Positions 8,601 through 18,309 are shown, counted from the stretch's first letter. The stretch is DNA of 64,000 bases from an uncultured Lachnospiraceae bacterium (GCA_910586005.1 CAJUHG010000001.1:48193-112192), one strand, 5' to 3'. Notes: a model not told the origin generated them from the letters alone. Program-made: numbers and translations.

Positions 8601-8640
8601 TGCTATAATGTCATAAGACATGATAGTGCCTGAATGGGCA
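8601..8640 (+). promoter_or_regulatory. Cell-wall hydrolase promoter with the galE-like double-hairpin element
   Basis: An extended -10 (TG at 8601-8602, TATAAT at 8604-8609) overlaps ATGTC-ATAA-GACAT, followed by GCCT-GAAT-GGGC. Relative to the galE copy the second stem changes one C-G pair to T-G, preserving pairing with the same GAAT loop. Unknown class. Confidence 0.55.
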
Positions 8641-8720
8641 GAAGAGTATAACATAAATTACAAAGTAAGTATGCTATGTGGATGAAATAGTAATATTATT
8701 TTTATAATTTGGAGGGTATT

Positions 8721-9863
8721 ATGAAAAAGGTAAGTAAAAGTATAGCATTGATTTTATTATTGTGTAGTTTGTCTAATATGCTAGTTTTTGCAACTCAGGA
8801 AAAAATTCATAAGGTACAAGAAGGAATAGAAGATTTAAAGAAGCAGAAAAAAGAAGCAGAAAATGAAGTGAATAGTTATTCCAATCAAGCTGGAAATTTA
8901 GCAGGTGATTTGGAAGAATTTAATAATAGTTTAGTGGCTATTACAACAGAATTAAATGAGACAGAAGAACAGTTAGATAATACTAGAAATAATTTAAAAA
9001 CAACCAGAAAAGCATTAAAAAAGGCAAAGAAGAAAGAAAAAAAGCAATATGAAGCTATGAAAAAGCGAATCCAGTTTATATATGAAATGGATACAGATAG
9101 TATGTTAGAAGTATTGTTAGGTGCTGAAAGCTTTGCAGATTTTTTGAACAAAAGTGAATATTTTATAAGTATTCATAATTATGATCGTGAAATGTTAGAG
9201 GACTATAGAGCCACCAAAGATGAAATTATTGAGAAAGAAGAAGAACTTGAAAAAGAAGAAAATTTACTAGCAGAATTACAAAATCAACAAGAAAGTAAAA
9301 AGCAAGAATTAGCTGAATTAGTAGATCATACTTCTGAAAAGTTGAGTGCAGCAAAAAGGCAGCTTGCAGAGGCTCAAGCAGATGTAAAAGCTTATGAAGC
9401 AGAAATTAAAAGACAAATTGCTTATGAAGCAGAGCTGGAGGCACAAAAAGCCGCAGAAGATGCAAAAAGATTGGAAGAAATCAAACGACAGGAAGCAGAA
9501 AATACTGTAAAAGCAGTTCCTAGTAATAGTTCTTCAGATATTTCCATTCTAGCAGCTATCATAGAATGTGAGGCAGGTGGTGAAAGTTATGAAGGAAAAT
9601 TAGCAGTTGGAAGTGTAGTATTGAATCGAGTGAGAAGTTCTCATTTTCCGAGTACCATTGCAGGTGTAATTTATCAATCAGGACAATTTTCTCCTGTGGC
9701 AAGTGGAAGATTTGCAACTGTATTAGCAAGAGGGGCAAATCAAAGTTGCATCAAAGCAGCTAAAGAAGTATTAGGGGGAAATATTACCTTAAATTCCTTG
9801 TATTTTAGAAGAAACAATGGAACTATTTCAGGAACTGTGATAGGAAATCATGTTTTTTATTAA
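8721..9863 (+). CDS. Coiled-coil cell-wall hydrolase (SleB-like C-terminal domain)
   Basis: A 380-residue exported protein. The signal peptide is MKKVSKSIALILLL onwards with a likely cut after VFA. Residues 25-240 form a long charged coiled coil like the CwlO/PcsB N-terminal region. The C-terminal 120 residues (ILAAIIECEAGGESYEGKLA, VLNRV) match the SleB/CwlJ hydrolase fold, whose catalytic Glu is in the IIECEAGGE region. It likely cleaves peptidoglycan at the cell surface. The start is the ATG at 8721 behind GGAGG; an in-frame TTG at 8709 overlaps that site. The leader carries the element shared with galE. Confidence 0.83.
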   Translation: MKKVSKSIALILLLCSLSNMLVFATQEKIHKVQEGIEDLKKQKKEAENEVNSYSNQAGNLAGDLEEFNNSLVAITTELNETEEQLDNTRNNLKTTRKALKKAKKKEKKQYEAMKKRIQFIYEMDTDSMLEVLLGAESFADFLNKSEYFISIHNYDREMLEDYRATKDEIIEKEEELEKEENLLAELQNQQESKKQELAELVDHTSEKLSAAKRQLAEAQADVKAYEAEIKRQIAYEAELEAQKAAEDAKRLEEIKRQEAENTVKAVPSNSSSDISILAAIIECEAGGESYEGKLAVGSVVLNRVRSSHFPSTIAGVIYQSGQFSPVASGRFATVLARGANQSCIKAAKEVLGGNITLNSLYFRRNNGTISGTVIGNHVFY

Positions 9864-10538
9864 TACAAGACAAGCTAGTAACATACATAAAAACGTCGGT
9901 TTTTGTAAAAATTGCACAAAAATGGGTCTTTTTTTTCAAAGAAACAAAGGATAGAATGATAAAAATATAACAAAGATAGACAAAAATCAAAGAAAAAAAT
10001 GAAAGAAAGAAAAGGAAAGTAAGAGGAATATAATTCTTGCAATTTAGAAGAAGATGTGCTAGGATATTTCTATCGAAGAATGAAAACATGGGTTGTGTTG
10101 TAGCTTCTGTTTATTTTTGAATCTGAATTAGAAAAAATTTTTTAGATACAGAAGAGAAAAAATATAAGAAAATCTGTTTTCTTTTTTTAGAAAAAGATTG
10201 TTAAAAAAATAACATTTATTTTAGTGATTTTGTCAGACATGTTTTCAGAGTTCTTTCATAGAATTGTCACTATAAGAATCTGTTTTACAGCGTAGTGAGA
10301 AAATCTATTTTATCTTATCGGAGAAGACTCCCACTTTTATCAGTGGTGAGTAAAACAAAGTTATCTCAGTGGGAGTTTAATCTTCGCTTGAGATAAAAGC
10401 CTCCGGCGGATGGCAGGGGTGCGGACTTATTTTTTTCAGCAAAGCTAACCTACACCCCACAGCAAGAACGTTGATGATGTTCTTGAACTAGCATAAGCAG
10501 TAGTATATAATTTTAAAATTTAAAAGGAGACGAGGAAA
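9864..10538 (+). other. Long AT-rich intergenic region before thl
   Basis: No gene was found in 675 bases. It holds a 7-8 bp hairpin ACTCCCAC (10327-10334)/GTGGGAGT (10369-10376), a conserved 49-bp element at 10390-10438 that recurs before kptA, a GGGGTG/CACCCC pairing just after it, and CAAGAAC/GTTCTTG shortly before the thl ribosome site. The last 280 bases therefore look like a structured leader for thl. Confidence 0.5.
10390..10438 (+). repeat. Conserved element, copy 1 (thl leader)
   Basis: About 49 bp containing GGATGGCAGGGGTGCGGACT and a T-run. It aligns with 51556-51602 at roughly 38 of 48 positions by eye, and in both cases a hairpin ends 7-14 bp upstream. Function unknown. Confidence 0.5.
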
Positions 10539-11720
10539 ATGGCAAAGAAAGTTGTTTTGGCAGGCGCATGCCGTACTGCAATTGGAACTATGGGAGGGGC
10601 TTTAAGTACAACTCCTGCACCAGTATTAGGTTCTATAGTAATTAAGGAAGCATTGAGCAGAGCTGGTGTTCCAGCAGATCAGGTTGATCACGTATATATG
10701 GGATGTGTTATTCAGGCTGGTTTAGGACAGAACGTTGCACGTCAGGCATCCATTAAAGCTGGTTTGCCAATTGAGACACCTGCAGTTACAGTAAACGTAG
10801 TTTGTGGATCTGGTTTGAACTGTGTAAATATGGCTGCACAAATGATTCAAGCTGGTGATGCTGATATCGTTGTAGCAGGCGGTATGGAAAATATGTCTAT
10901 GGCTCCTTATGCAGCTATGCAAGGCCGTTATGGATACAGAATGAACAATGCTACATTGGTAGATACTATGGTAAATGATGCATTGTGGGATGCATTTAAT
11001 CAGTATCATATGGGAATTACTGCTGAAAATGTAGCAGAAAAATGGGGATTAACCAGAGAGCAGTTGGATGAGTTTGCAGCAAATTCACAACAGAAATGTG
11101 AAAAAGCAGTTACAGAAGGCAAATTTAAAGATGAAATTGTGCCAGTAGAAGTTAAAAAGAAAAAAGAAGTAGTAATTGTAGATACAGATGAGGGACCACG
11201 TCCTGGTACAACAAAAGAAGGAATTTCTAAATTACGTCCTGCTTTTAAACCAGATGGAATCGTTACAGCAGCAAATGCATCTGGAATCAATGATGGTGCA
11301 GCAGCAATTGTTGTTATGAGTGAAGAAAAGGCCAAAGAATTAGGTGTTACACCAATGGCTACTTTTGTAGCTGGTGCTCTTGGTGGAGTAGATCCATCTA
11401 TTATGGGAGTTGGACCAGTTGCTTCCACTAAGAAAGTATTTGAAAAAACAGGATTAACTATTAATGATATGGATTTAGTAGAAGCAAATGAGGCATTTGC
11501 AGCTCAATCTTTAGCAGTAGCACATGATTTGAATTTTGATATGAGTAAAGTAAATGTAAATGGTGGCGCTATTGCACTTGGACATCCTGTTGGAGCAAGT
11601 GGATGTCGTATCCTTGTTACTCTTTTACATGAAATGCAAAGAAGAGATGCTAAGAAAGGTCTTGCAACTCTTTGTATTGGTGGAGGAATGGGATGCTCTA
11701 CTATTGTAGAGAGAGATTAA
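10539..11720 (+). CDS. thl: Acetyl-CoA C-acetyltransferase (thiolase)
   Basis: A 393-residue thiolase. The nucleophilic Cys lies in [11 protein letters not shown] (about residue 90), the catalytic His in [17 protein letters not shown], and the second Cys in CIGGGMGC near the C-terminus. It condenses two acetyl-CoA to acetoacetyl-CoA, the first step to butyrate in the cytoplasm. AAAGGAGACGAGG precedes the ATG. It is separated from hbd by 360 bases, so it may be transcribed alone from a structured leader. Confidence 0.95.
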   Translation: MAKKVVLAGACRTAIGTMGGALSTTPAPVLGSIVIKEALSRAGVPADQVDHVYMGCVIQAGLGQNVARQASIKAGLPIETPAVTVNVVCGSGLNCVNMAAQMIQAGDADIVVAGGMENMSMAPYAAMQGRYGYRMNNATLVDTMVNDALWDAFNQYHMGITAENVAEKWGLTREQLDEFAANSQQKCEKAVTEGKFKDEIVPVEVKKKKEVVIVDTDEGPRPGTTKEGISKLRPAFKPDGIVTAANASGINDGAAAIVVMSEEKAKELGVTPMATFVAGALGGVDPSIMGVGPVASTKKVFEKTGLTINDMDLVEANEAFAAQSLAVAHDLNFDMSKVNVNGGAIALGHPVGASGCRILVTLLHEMQRRDAKKGLATLCIGGGMGCSTIVERD

Positions 11721-11730
11721 TTGAGAATCT

Positions 11731-11760
11731 TGCCACTAAAATAGTGTTCTTTTAGTGGCA
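11731..11760 (+). terminator. Hairpin after thl
   Basis: TGCCACTAAAA (11731-11741) pairs perfectly with TTTTAGTGGCA (11750-11760). Only GATATC follows, not a T-run, so it may be an attenuated terminator or a 3'-end protector. Confidence 0.5.
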
Positions 11761-12080
11761 GATATCTTCACATAAGTGTGAATATTGTTTTTATCATATA
11801 GGAAATTCAAAGGAATTTCCTATATGTATGTGATAAATGTATATATTAAGAAAAGTAGAAATTATAGAGAGCAGGACTGTTTTGTTCTGCACGTAGCTTC
11901 CCATAGATAGGGAAATTTAGCTACAATTGGTTAAATCCCAAAATGAAGGGAAAATAAAATTTAGGAAAGGAAAAACTAAAATATAGATGAATTCTATGAT
12001 ACATATGGAAATGTGATAAGCATATATTTGAATCATCTATCATGTACACAGTTGTATATGTTTTTAGTAGTAGGATTATC
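11761..12080 (+). other. Structured spacer between thl and hbd
   Basis: No gene in 320 bases. Three further hairpins can be drawn: arms ATATAGGAAATT/AATTTCCTATAT at about 11797-11826 inside TTATC/GATAA; GCAGGAC/GTTCTGC near 11871-11890; and GTAGCT/AGCTAC at about 11892-11923. The thl-hbd junction, where crt could be expected, holds only these. Confidence 0.45.
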
Positions 12081-12920
12081 ATGAAAGTTGGTATTATTGG
12101 AGCAGGAACTATGGGTTCTGGAATTGCACAAGCATTTGCACAAACAGAAGGATATGAAGTATGTCTTTGTGATATTAATGATGAATTTGCAGCAAATGGA
12201 AAAAATAAAATTGCAAAAGGTTTTGAAAAGAGAATTGCAAAGGGTAAGATGGAACAGGCAGCAGCTGATGCCATTCTTGCTAAAATTACTACAGGTACAA
12301 AAGAAATCTGCGGCGATTGTGATTTAATTGTGGAAGCAGCTTTAGAAGTAATGGATGTAAAGAAACAGACTTTTAAAGAATTGCAAGAAATTGTAAAAAA
12401 AGATTGTATGTTTGCAACAAACACATCTTCTCTTTCTATTACAGAAATTGGTGCAGGACTTGACAGACCAGTGATTGGTATGCATTTCTTTAATCCAGCT
12501 CCAGTGATGAAATTGGTTGAAGTTATCAAAGGTGAAAATACACCTGATGAAATGAAAGATAAAATTGTTAAAATTTCTGAGGATATTGGCAAAACTCCAG
12601 TAGAAGTAAATGAAGCAGCAGGATTTGTAGTAAACAGAATCTTAATTCCAATGATTAATGAAGCTGTTGGAATTTATGCGGATGGTGTAGCTTCTGTAGA
12701 GGGCATTGATACTGCAATGAAATTAGGTGCTAATCATCCAATGGGACCTTTAGCTTTAGGCGATTTAGTAGGATTAGATATTTGTTTAGCAATTATGAAT
12801 GTATTATATGATGAAACAGGTGATCCAAAGTATCGTCCACATCCATTGTTAAAGAAGATGGTTCGTGCAGGTAAGTTAGGAATGAAGACCGGAATTGGTT
12901 TCTATGATTATAGTAAATAA
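12081..12920 (+). CDS. hbd: 3-hydroxybutyryl-CoA dehydrogenase
   Basis: A 279-residue protein, close to the usual 280. The start at 12081 puts the NAD-binding [14 protein letters not shown] motif at the N-terminus; an upstream in-frame ATG at 12042 would add an unrelated hydrophobic tail. The catalytic His is in GMHFFNPAP, and the C-terminal domain keeps [16 protein letters not shown]. It reduces acetoacetyl-CoA to 3-hydroxybutyryl-CoA. The ribosome site is weak (AGGA at about 12070). The next pathway gene, crt, is not in the window. Confidence 0.95.
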   Translation: MKVGIIGAGTMGSGIAQAFAQTEGYEVCLCDINDEFAANGKNKIAKGFEKRIAKGKMEQAAADAILAKITTGTKEICGDCDLIVEAALEVMDVKKQTFKELQEIVKKDCMFATNTSSLSITEIGAGLDRPVIGMHFFNPAPVMKLVEVIKGENTPDEMKDKIVKISEDIGKTPVEVNEAAGFVVNRILIPMINEAVGIYADGVASVEGIDTAMKLGANHPMGPLALGDLVGLDICLAIMNVLYDETGDPKYRPHPLLKKMVRAGKLGMKTGIGFYDYSK

Positions 12921-12969
12921 AGTTTATAATTGATGAAAAGATATTGTTTATATTTAGTATGGGCTTTTA

Positions 12970-13117
12970 TATGGCATTTATTCCTACAAGTATAAACCAA
13001 TTATGCTTGTAGGAGTATTTGACTCCTTTATATATAGCATTTATTCTTGCAAGCATAAGTTAATCATCATACTTGTAAAAATATCTGACTCCTTTGTATG
13101 AGTATATACTCATACAA
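12970..13117 (+). repeat. Imperfect tandem hairpin repeats between hbd and bcd
   Basis: Two diverged units of roughly 61-66 bp, each containing GCATTTATTC, a hairpin built on CTACAAG/CTTGTAG or its variant, and ending TCTGACTCCTTT or TTTGACTCCTTT. They are followed by the perfect 24-bp palindrome centred on AGTATATACT (13094-13117). The 267-bp gap holds no gene; the palindrome lies 70 bp before the bcd start. Confidence 0.5.
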
Positions 13118-13187
13118 GGTCTATTTATTCAGTAGAAATTGAATAGATAGGAATTAAAAATAATAGAAAGTTTGGAGGAAAAGTATC

Positions 13188-14342
13188 ATGGATTTTTCTT
13201 TAGATAAAAAACATGAAATGGCGAGAACTCTGTTTAAAGAGTTTGCTGAAAATGAAGTAAAACCTCTTGCTCAGGAAGTAGATGAAACAGAAAAATTCCC
13301 AAGAGGAACCGTAGAAAAAATGCAGAAAATAGGATTTATGGGTATCCCTATTCCAAAGGAATATGGCGGACAGGGATGTGATCCTTTGACTTATATTATG
13401 TGTGTAGAAGAATTATCTAAAGTTTGTGGAACAACAGGTGTTATTGTTTCTGCACATACATCTCTTTGTTGTGACCCAATTATGACTTATGGTACAGAGG
13501 AACAGAAACAGAAATACCTTGCTCCTCTTGCAAAGGGTGAGAAATTAGGTGCATTTGCTTTGACAGAACCAGGCGCAGGTACGGATGCTCAGGGCTGCCA
13601 AACAAAGGCTGTTTTAGATGGTGAAGAATGGATATTGAATGGTTCTAAGTGCTTTATTACCAATGGTAAAGAGGCTGATATTTATATTGTAATCGCTGTT
13701 ACAGATGTAAAAGTAGATGCAAGAGGAAGAAAGAAAAAATCCTTCTCTGCTTTTATTGTAGAAAAAGATACTCCTGGATTCTCTTTTGGAACCAAGGAAA
13801 AGAAAATGGGTATCCGTGGCTCTGCTACATATGAATTGATTTTTGAAGATTGTAGAATCCCAAAAGATAATTTATTAGGACCTCAAGGCAAAGGGTTCCC
13901 AATTGCTATGCATACTTTGGACGGTGGACGTATTGGTATTGCAGCTCAGGCTCTTGGTATTGCAGAAGGTGCATTAGATGCAACAATTGCATATACAAAA
14001 GAAAGAAAACAGTTTGGGCGTTCTATTGCTGCGCAACAAAATACACAGTTCCAGTTAGCAGATATGGCAGCTAAAATTGAAGCAGCTCAAATGTTAGTAT
14101 ATAAGGCAGCTATGGCTAAAGCTACACAGAAAGTTTATTCTATAGAAGCAGCAAAAGCAAAGTTATTTGCAGCAGAAGTTGCTATGGAAGTAACTACTAA
14201 GTGTGTTCAGTTGTTTGGTGGATATGGATACATTAGAGAATATGATGTAGAGCGTATGATGCGCGATGCTAAGATTACAGAAATCTATGAAGGAACTTCT
14301 GAAGTTCAGCGCATGGTTATCTCTGGCGCACTGTTAAAATAA
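13188..14342 (+). CDS. bcd: Butyryl-CoA dehydrogenase
   Basis: A 384-residue acyl-CoA dehydrogenase. FAD/substrate motifs are FALTEPGAGTDAQG and the conserved KMGIRGSATYEL; the catalytic Glu is in IYEGTSEVQ near the C-terminus. It reduces crotonyl-CoA to butyryl-CoA. etfB follows after 37 bp and etfA after a further 78 bp, so it almost certainly forms the Bcd-Etf complex, which in butyrate-producing Clostridia couples crotonyl-CoA reduction to ferredoxin reduction by NADH. GGAGG precedes the ATG. Confidence 0.95.
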   Translation: MDFSLDKKHEMARTLFKEFAENEVKPLAQEVDETEKFPRGTVEKMQKIGFMGIPIPKEYGGQGCDPLTYIMCVEELSKVCGTTGVIVSAHTSLCCDPIMTYGTEEQKQKYLAPLAKGEKLGAFALTEPGAGTDAQGCQTKAVLDGEEWILNGSKCFITNGKEADIYIVIAVTDVKVDARGRKKKSFSAFIVEKDTPGFSFGTKEKKMGIRGSATYELIFEDCRIPKDNLLGPQGKGFPIAMHTLDGGRIGIAAQALGIAEGALDATIAYTKERKQFGRSIAAQQNTQFQLADMAAKIEAAQMLVYKAAMAKATQKVYSIEAAKAKLFAAEVAMEVTTKCVQLFGGYGYIREYDVERMMRDAKITEIYEGTSEVQRMVISGALLK

Positions 14343-14379
14343 TTATGAATTTAAAATAAAACATAAGGAGTGAATTACC

Positions 14380-15165
14380 GTGAAAATCGTTGTATGTATA
14401 AAGCAGGTACCAGATACCAAAGGCGGAGTTAAATTCAATCCAGATGGTACTCTGGACAGAGGTGCAATGCTTACTATTATGAATCCAGACGACAAGGCTG
14501 GGTTAGAAGCAGCACTGAGATTAAAAGAACAGTATGGTGCAGAAGTTACTGTACTTACTATGGGACTTCCAAAAGCAGATGAGGTTCTTCGTGAGGCTAT
14601 GGCTATGGGAGCTGATAAGGGTATTCTTGTAACAGACAGAGTGTTAGGTGGAGCTGATACATGGGCTACTTCCACTACCATTGCAGGGGCAATCAGAAAT
14701 TTAGAATATGATTTAATTATAACTGGTCGTCAAGCAATTGATGGAGATACTGCACAAGTTGGACCACAAATTTCTGAACATTTAAATATTCCTGTTATTT
14801 CTTATGCACAGGATATTAAAATTGATGGAGATTATGTAATTGTTCAGCGTCAATATGAAGATAGATATCATGAATTAAAAGCTAAAATGCCATGTCTCAT
14901 TACTGCTCTTTCCGAATTAAATGAGCCACGTTATATGACACCAGGCGGAATTTTTGATGCTTATGATAAAGAAGTTACTGTATGGGGCAGAGCAGATTTG
15001 AAGGATGTAGATGATTCTGACCTTGGTTTAAAAGGATCTCCTACTAAGATTGCAAAAGCATCTGATAAAGTGAAAAAAGGTGCTGGAGAAAAAGTTGTTC
15101 CTGATACATCAGAAGATGCTGTTGCTTATATTGTAGGAAAATTAAAAGAGAAGCACGTAATCTAA
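14380..15165 (+). CDS. etfB: Electron transfer flavoprotein beta subunit
   Basis: A 261-residue EtfB. It opens with MKIVVCIKQVPDT and has the nucleotide-binding signature region ITGRQAIDGDTAQVGPQ. Its length matches the clostridial bifurcating EtfB class. It pairs with EtfA to carry electrons between NADH, ferredoxin and Bcd. The start is an ATG-equivalent GTG at 14380 preceded by AAGGAGTG. Confidence 0.94.
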   Translation: MKIVVCIKQVPDTKGGVKFNPDGTLDRGAMLTIMNPDDKAGLEAALRLKEQYGAEVTVLTMGLPKADEVLREAMAMGADKGILVTDRVLGGADTWATSTTIAGAIRNLEYDLIITGRQAIDGDTAQVGPQISEHLNIPVISYAQDIKIDGDYVIVQRQYEDRYHELKAKMPCLITALSELNEPRYMTPGGIFDAYDKEVTVWGRADLKDVDDSDLGLKGSPTKIAKASDKVKKGAGEKVVPDTSEDAVAYIVGKLKEKHVI

Positions 15166-15243
15166 TGAAAAACTTTAAAGTTCTTAAGAGTAAGTAAAAC
15201 TGGATTGCGAATATCCGTAAAATTAAGGAAAGTGGTGAAAATA

Positions 15244-16290
15244 ATGGGTTTAGAAGCATATAAAGGAGTATATGTCTTTGCACAGCAAGTAGATAATGTA
15301 TTAAGTGGAATTGCATTTGAATTACTTGGCAAAGCAAAAGACTTAGCGAAAGATTTAAATACAGATGTAACAGCAGTGTTGATTGGTTCTGGTGTAAAAG
15401 ATTTAGCAGACCAATTGGCAGAGTATGGTGCTGATAAAGTAATTGTTGTGGATGATCCAGAATTGAAAGAATACAGAACAGAGCCTTACACACATGCGCT
15501 TGCGTCTGTAATCAATGAATATAAACCAGAAATTATGTTAGTAGGTGCTACTGCGATTGGTCGTGATTTAGGTCCACGTGTGTCTGCAAGAGTTAAGACA
15601 GGTCTTACTGCAGACTGTACTGTTTTGGAAATTGGTGATTTCCCATTGAATCCAGTTCCAGGCAAAGAAGATGAACAGAAACACAATCAATTATTGATGA
15701 CACGTCCTGCTTTTGGAGGAAACACGATTGCAACAATTGCTTGTCCTGATAATCGTCCTCAGATGGCAACAGTTCGTCCAGGTGTTATGCAAAAAATTGA
15801 ACCTATCAAAGGTGCAAAGGCAGTTGTAGAAGAATACAATCCAGGCTTTACACCAGATGATAAATATGTGGAAATTTTAAATATTATCAAATCTGTAAAA
15901 GAAACAGAGGACATTATGGAAGCAAAGATTCTTGTATCTGGTGGACGTGGTGTAGGAAATGCAGAGAATTTCCAGATGTTAAAAGATTTAGCAGCAGTAA
16001 TTGGCGGAACAGTAAGTTGTTCTCGTGCAGTTGTTGAAAATGGATGGTTACCTGTTGATTTACAGGTAGGACAGACAGGAAAAACAGTTCGTCCAAATGT
16101 ATACTTTGCAATTGGTATTTCAGGAGCAATTCAGCACGTAGCAGGTATGGAAGAAGCTGACATTATTATTGCAATTAACAAAGATGAAGATGCTCCTATC
16201 TTTGATGTAGCTGATTATGGTATTGTTGGAGATTTACATAAAATCGTTCCTGCTTTAACAGAAGCTTTAAAAGCTGAGTTAGTAGACTAA
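15244..16290 (+). CDS. etfA: Electron transfer flavoprotein alpha subunit
   Basis: A 348-residue EtfA. The start at 15244 has AAGGAAAGTGG upstream and begins MGLEAYKGVYVF; an earlier in-frame start at 15205 has no ribosome site. The C-terminal FAD domain keeps VSGGRGVGNAENF, GQTGKTVRPNVYFAIGISG and INKDEDAPIFDVADYGIVGD. It is the last gene of the bcd-etfB-etfA operon, which ends at the terminator 40 bp downstream. Confidence 0.95.
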   Translation: MGLEAYKGVYVFAQQVDNVLSGIAFELLGKAKDLAKDLNTDVTAVLIGSGVKDLADQLAEYGADKVIVVDDPELKEYRTEPYTHALASVINEYKPEIMLVGATAIGRDLGPRVSARVKTGLTADCTVLEIGDFPLNPVPGKEDEQKHNQLLMTRPAFGGNTIATIACPDNRPQMATVRPGVMQKIEPIKGAKAVVEEYNPGFTPDDKYVEILNIIKSVKETEDIMEAKILVSGGRGVGNAENFQMLKDLAAVIGGTVSCSRAVVENGWLPVDLQVGQTGKTVRPNVYFAIGISGAIQHVAGMEEADIIIAINKDEDAPIFDVADYGIVGDLHKIVPALTEALKAELVD

Positions 16291-16329
16291 TAAAATAAGT
16301 CCTTTTAAATGGGCATAGAAAAAATAAGT

Positions 16330-16371
16330 AACACCATCTATATTTGATATATAAATATGGATGGTGTTTTT
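16330..16371 (+). terminator. Terminator of the bcd-etfBA operon
   Basis: AACACCATC with an AT-rich extension pairs with the facing GATGGTGTT, followed by TTTTTAT. A nearly perfect 16-bp stem, ending 40-80 bp after etfA. Confidence 0.85.
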
Positions 16372-16502
16372 ATAGTAAAAGTAGATATTTAAAAATACTT
16401 TTAGCGCTCTTGTAAAGAGGAAAAGCCATTAACAGTTCTGATTTTTTTATCCATACCAAGAATAGATATTTCTATAATTATATATAACATATGATAAAAG
16501 AA

Positions 16503-16532
16503 TTGTATTTTGTACAAGTAATATGTTATAAT
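16503..16532 (+). promoter_or_regulatory. Candidate gpmI promoter
   Basis: TTGTAT (16503-16508) and TATAAT (16527-16532) with an 18-bp spacer and a TG extended -10 dinucleotide. Located 49 bp before the chosen gpmI start. Confidence 0.55.
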
Positions 16533-16580
16533 TTAGAAGATAAAATTTAGCTAAAATAAGAAAGGAAGATGAAACATCTT

Positions 16581-18122
16581 ATGAGTAAAAAACCTACTGT
16601 ATTAATGATTTTAGATGGATTTGGATTAAATGATAAACATGAAGCAAATGCTGTATATGAAGCAAATACACCAAATATTGATGGTTTAATGAAGGATTAT
16701 CCATTTGTTAGAGGATATGCAAGTGGACTTGCTGTAGGACTTCCAGATGGACAGATGGGTAATTCAGAAGTTGGGCATTTGAATATGGGAGCAGGAAGAA
16801 TTGTCTATCAGGAATTAACAAGAATCAGTAAAGAAATTGAAGATGGTGATTTTTATAAAAATGAAGCTTTGCTGGCTGGAATGAAAAATGTAAAGGAAAA
16901 CAATTCTTCTTTGCATTTGTATGGATTATTGTCAGATGGAGGAGTACACAGCCACAATACCCATGTTTATGGATTGTTGGAAATGGCAAAACGTGAAGGA
17001 ATTGCAAATGTATATGTACATTGTTTCTTGGATGGACGTGACACAGCGCCTACTTCTGGGAAGGGTTTTATGGAAGAATTAGAAAGTAAAATGAGAGAGA
17101 TTGGTGTAGGTGAAATTGCAACTGTTTCAGGACGTTACTATGCAATGGACCGTGACAATCGTTGGGATAGAGTAGAAATTGCATATAAAGCAATTGCAAA
17201 TGGGGATGGAAAGCGTGTTCCAAATGCGGTGGAGGCAGTGGCAGCATCTTATGCAGAGGATATTACAGATGAGTTTGTAGTACCTACTGTGGTAGAGAAA
17301 GATGGAAAGCCTGTTGCAACCATAAAAGATAAGGATACCATTATATTCTTTAATTTCCGACCAGACCGTGCAAGAGAAATTACTAGAACTTTCTGTATGG
17401 ATGAATTTGATGGATTTAATAGAGGTCCAAGAAAAAATGTAACTTATGTATGTTTTACAGAGTATGATGTTACTATTCCAAATAAAATCGTAGCTTTCCA
17501 TAAAGTTGAATTGACCAATACCTTTGGACAATTTTTGGCAGAACATGGAAAAACGCAAGCAAGAATTGCAGAGACAGAAAAATATGCACATGTTACTTTC
17601 TTCTTTAATGGTGGTGTGGAAGAACCAAACAAAGGGGAAGATAGAATCCTTGTAAATTCTCCAAAAGTAGCAACTTATGACTTAAAACCAGAGATGAGCG
17701 CATATGAAGTGTGTGATAAATTGGTAGAGGCTATTAAGTCTGAAAAATATGATGTGATTATTATTAATTTTGCAAATCCTGATATGGTAGGACATACAGG
17801 AGTAGAATCAGCAGCTATTCAAGCAGTGGAAGCGGTGGATACTTGTGTGGGAAAAGCAGTGGCAGCACTGAAAGAGGTAGATGGTACGATGTTCTTATGT
17901 GCAGATCATGGAAATGCAGAACAGTTGATTGACTATACTACCAAAGAAAGTTTTACTGCACATACTACTAATCCAGTGCCTTTTGTCCTAATTAACTATG
18001 ATGATACTTATACTTTAAGAGAAGGCGGATGTTTGGCAGATATTGCGCCTACCTTAATTGAAATTATGGGAATGCAACAGCCAGAAGAAATGACTGGAAA
18101 ATCTTTATTAGTGAAAAGATAA
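16581..18122 (+). CDS. gpmI: Cofactor-independent phosphoglycerate mutase
   Basis: A 513-residue protein, the normal length for GpmI. It begins with PTVLMILDGFGL (metal-binding Asp), the phosphoserine site is in MGNSEVGHLNMGAGR, and the second metal cluster includes NFANPDMVGHTG and CADHGNAEQ. It interconverts 3- and 2-phosphoglycerate in glycolysis; enolase is encoded further down in this window. The ATG at 16581 is preferred over 16569, which directly abuts the AAAGGAAG site, although the spacing to 16581 is rather long (12 nt). Confidence 0.95.
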   Translation: MSKKPTVLMILDGFGLNDKHEANAVYEANTPNIDGLMKDYPFVRGYASGLAVGLPDGQMGNSEVGHLNMGAGRIVYQELTRISKEIEDGDFYKNEALLAGMKNVKENNSSLHLYGLLSDGGVHSHNTHVYGLLEMAKREGIANVYVHCFLDGRDTAPTSGKGFMEELESKMREIGVGEIATVSGRYYAMDRDNRWDRVEIAYKAIANGDGKRVPNAVEAVAASYAEDITDEFVVPTVVEKDGKPVATIKDKDTIIFFNFRPDRAREITRTFCMDEFDGFNRGPRKNVTYVCFTEYDVTIPNKIVAFHKVELTNTFGQFLAEHGKTQARIAETEKYAHVTFFFNGGVEEPNKGEDRILVNSPKVATYDLKPEMSAYEVCDKLVEAIKSEKYDVIIINFANPDMVGHTGVESAAIQAVEAVDTCVGKAVAALKEVDGTMFLCADHGNAEQLIDYTTKESFTAHTTNPVPFVLINYDDTYTLREGGCLADIAPTLIEIMGMQQPEEMTGKSLLVKR

Positions 18123-18254
18123 GAGTTGATATTGTGCGAAAAAAATAATAAAAGGAAATAGGGTAAGAAATAACCATTAAGATTTCTTTTACAAAGAAGG
18201 TTATAACTAAAAAGCAGGTTTGTAGGTTAGGCTTTTAGATTATAATATGGATTT

Positions 18255-18309
18255 TCAGACAAATAGGGCAGATTTCTATAGAATTGTCTTATTTGTCTGA
18301 GATTTTTTT
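18255..18309 (+). terminator. Terminator after gpmI
   Basis: TCAGACAAATA (18255-18265) pairs with TATTTGTCTGA (18290-18300), followed by GATTTTTTTA. Confidence 0.8.

Noticed and set aside
8709..8720. TTG start for the cell-wall hydrolase gene
   Set aside because: It overlaps the GGAGG ribosome site; ATG at 8721 has correct spacing and a better signal peptide start.
11006..11428. 140-residue minus-strand frame within thl
   Set aside because: It mirrors conserved thiolase codons and has no independent support.
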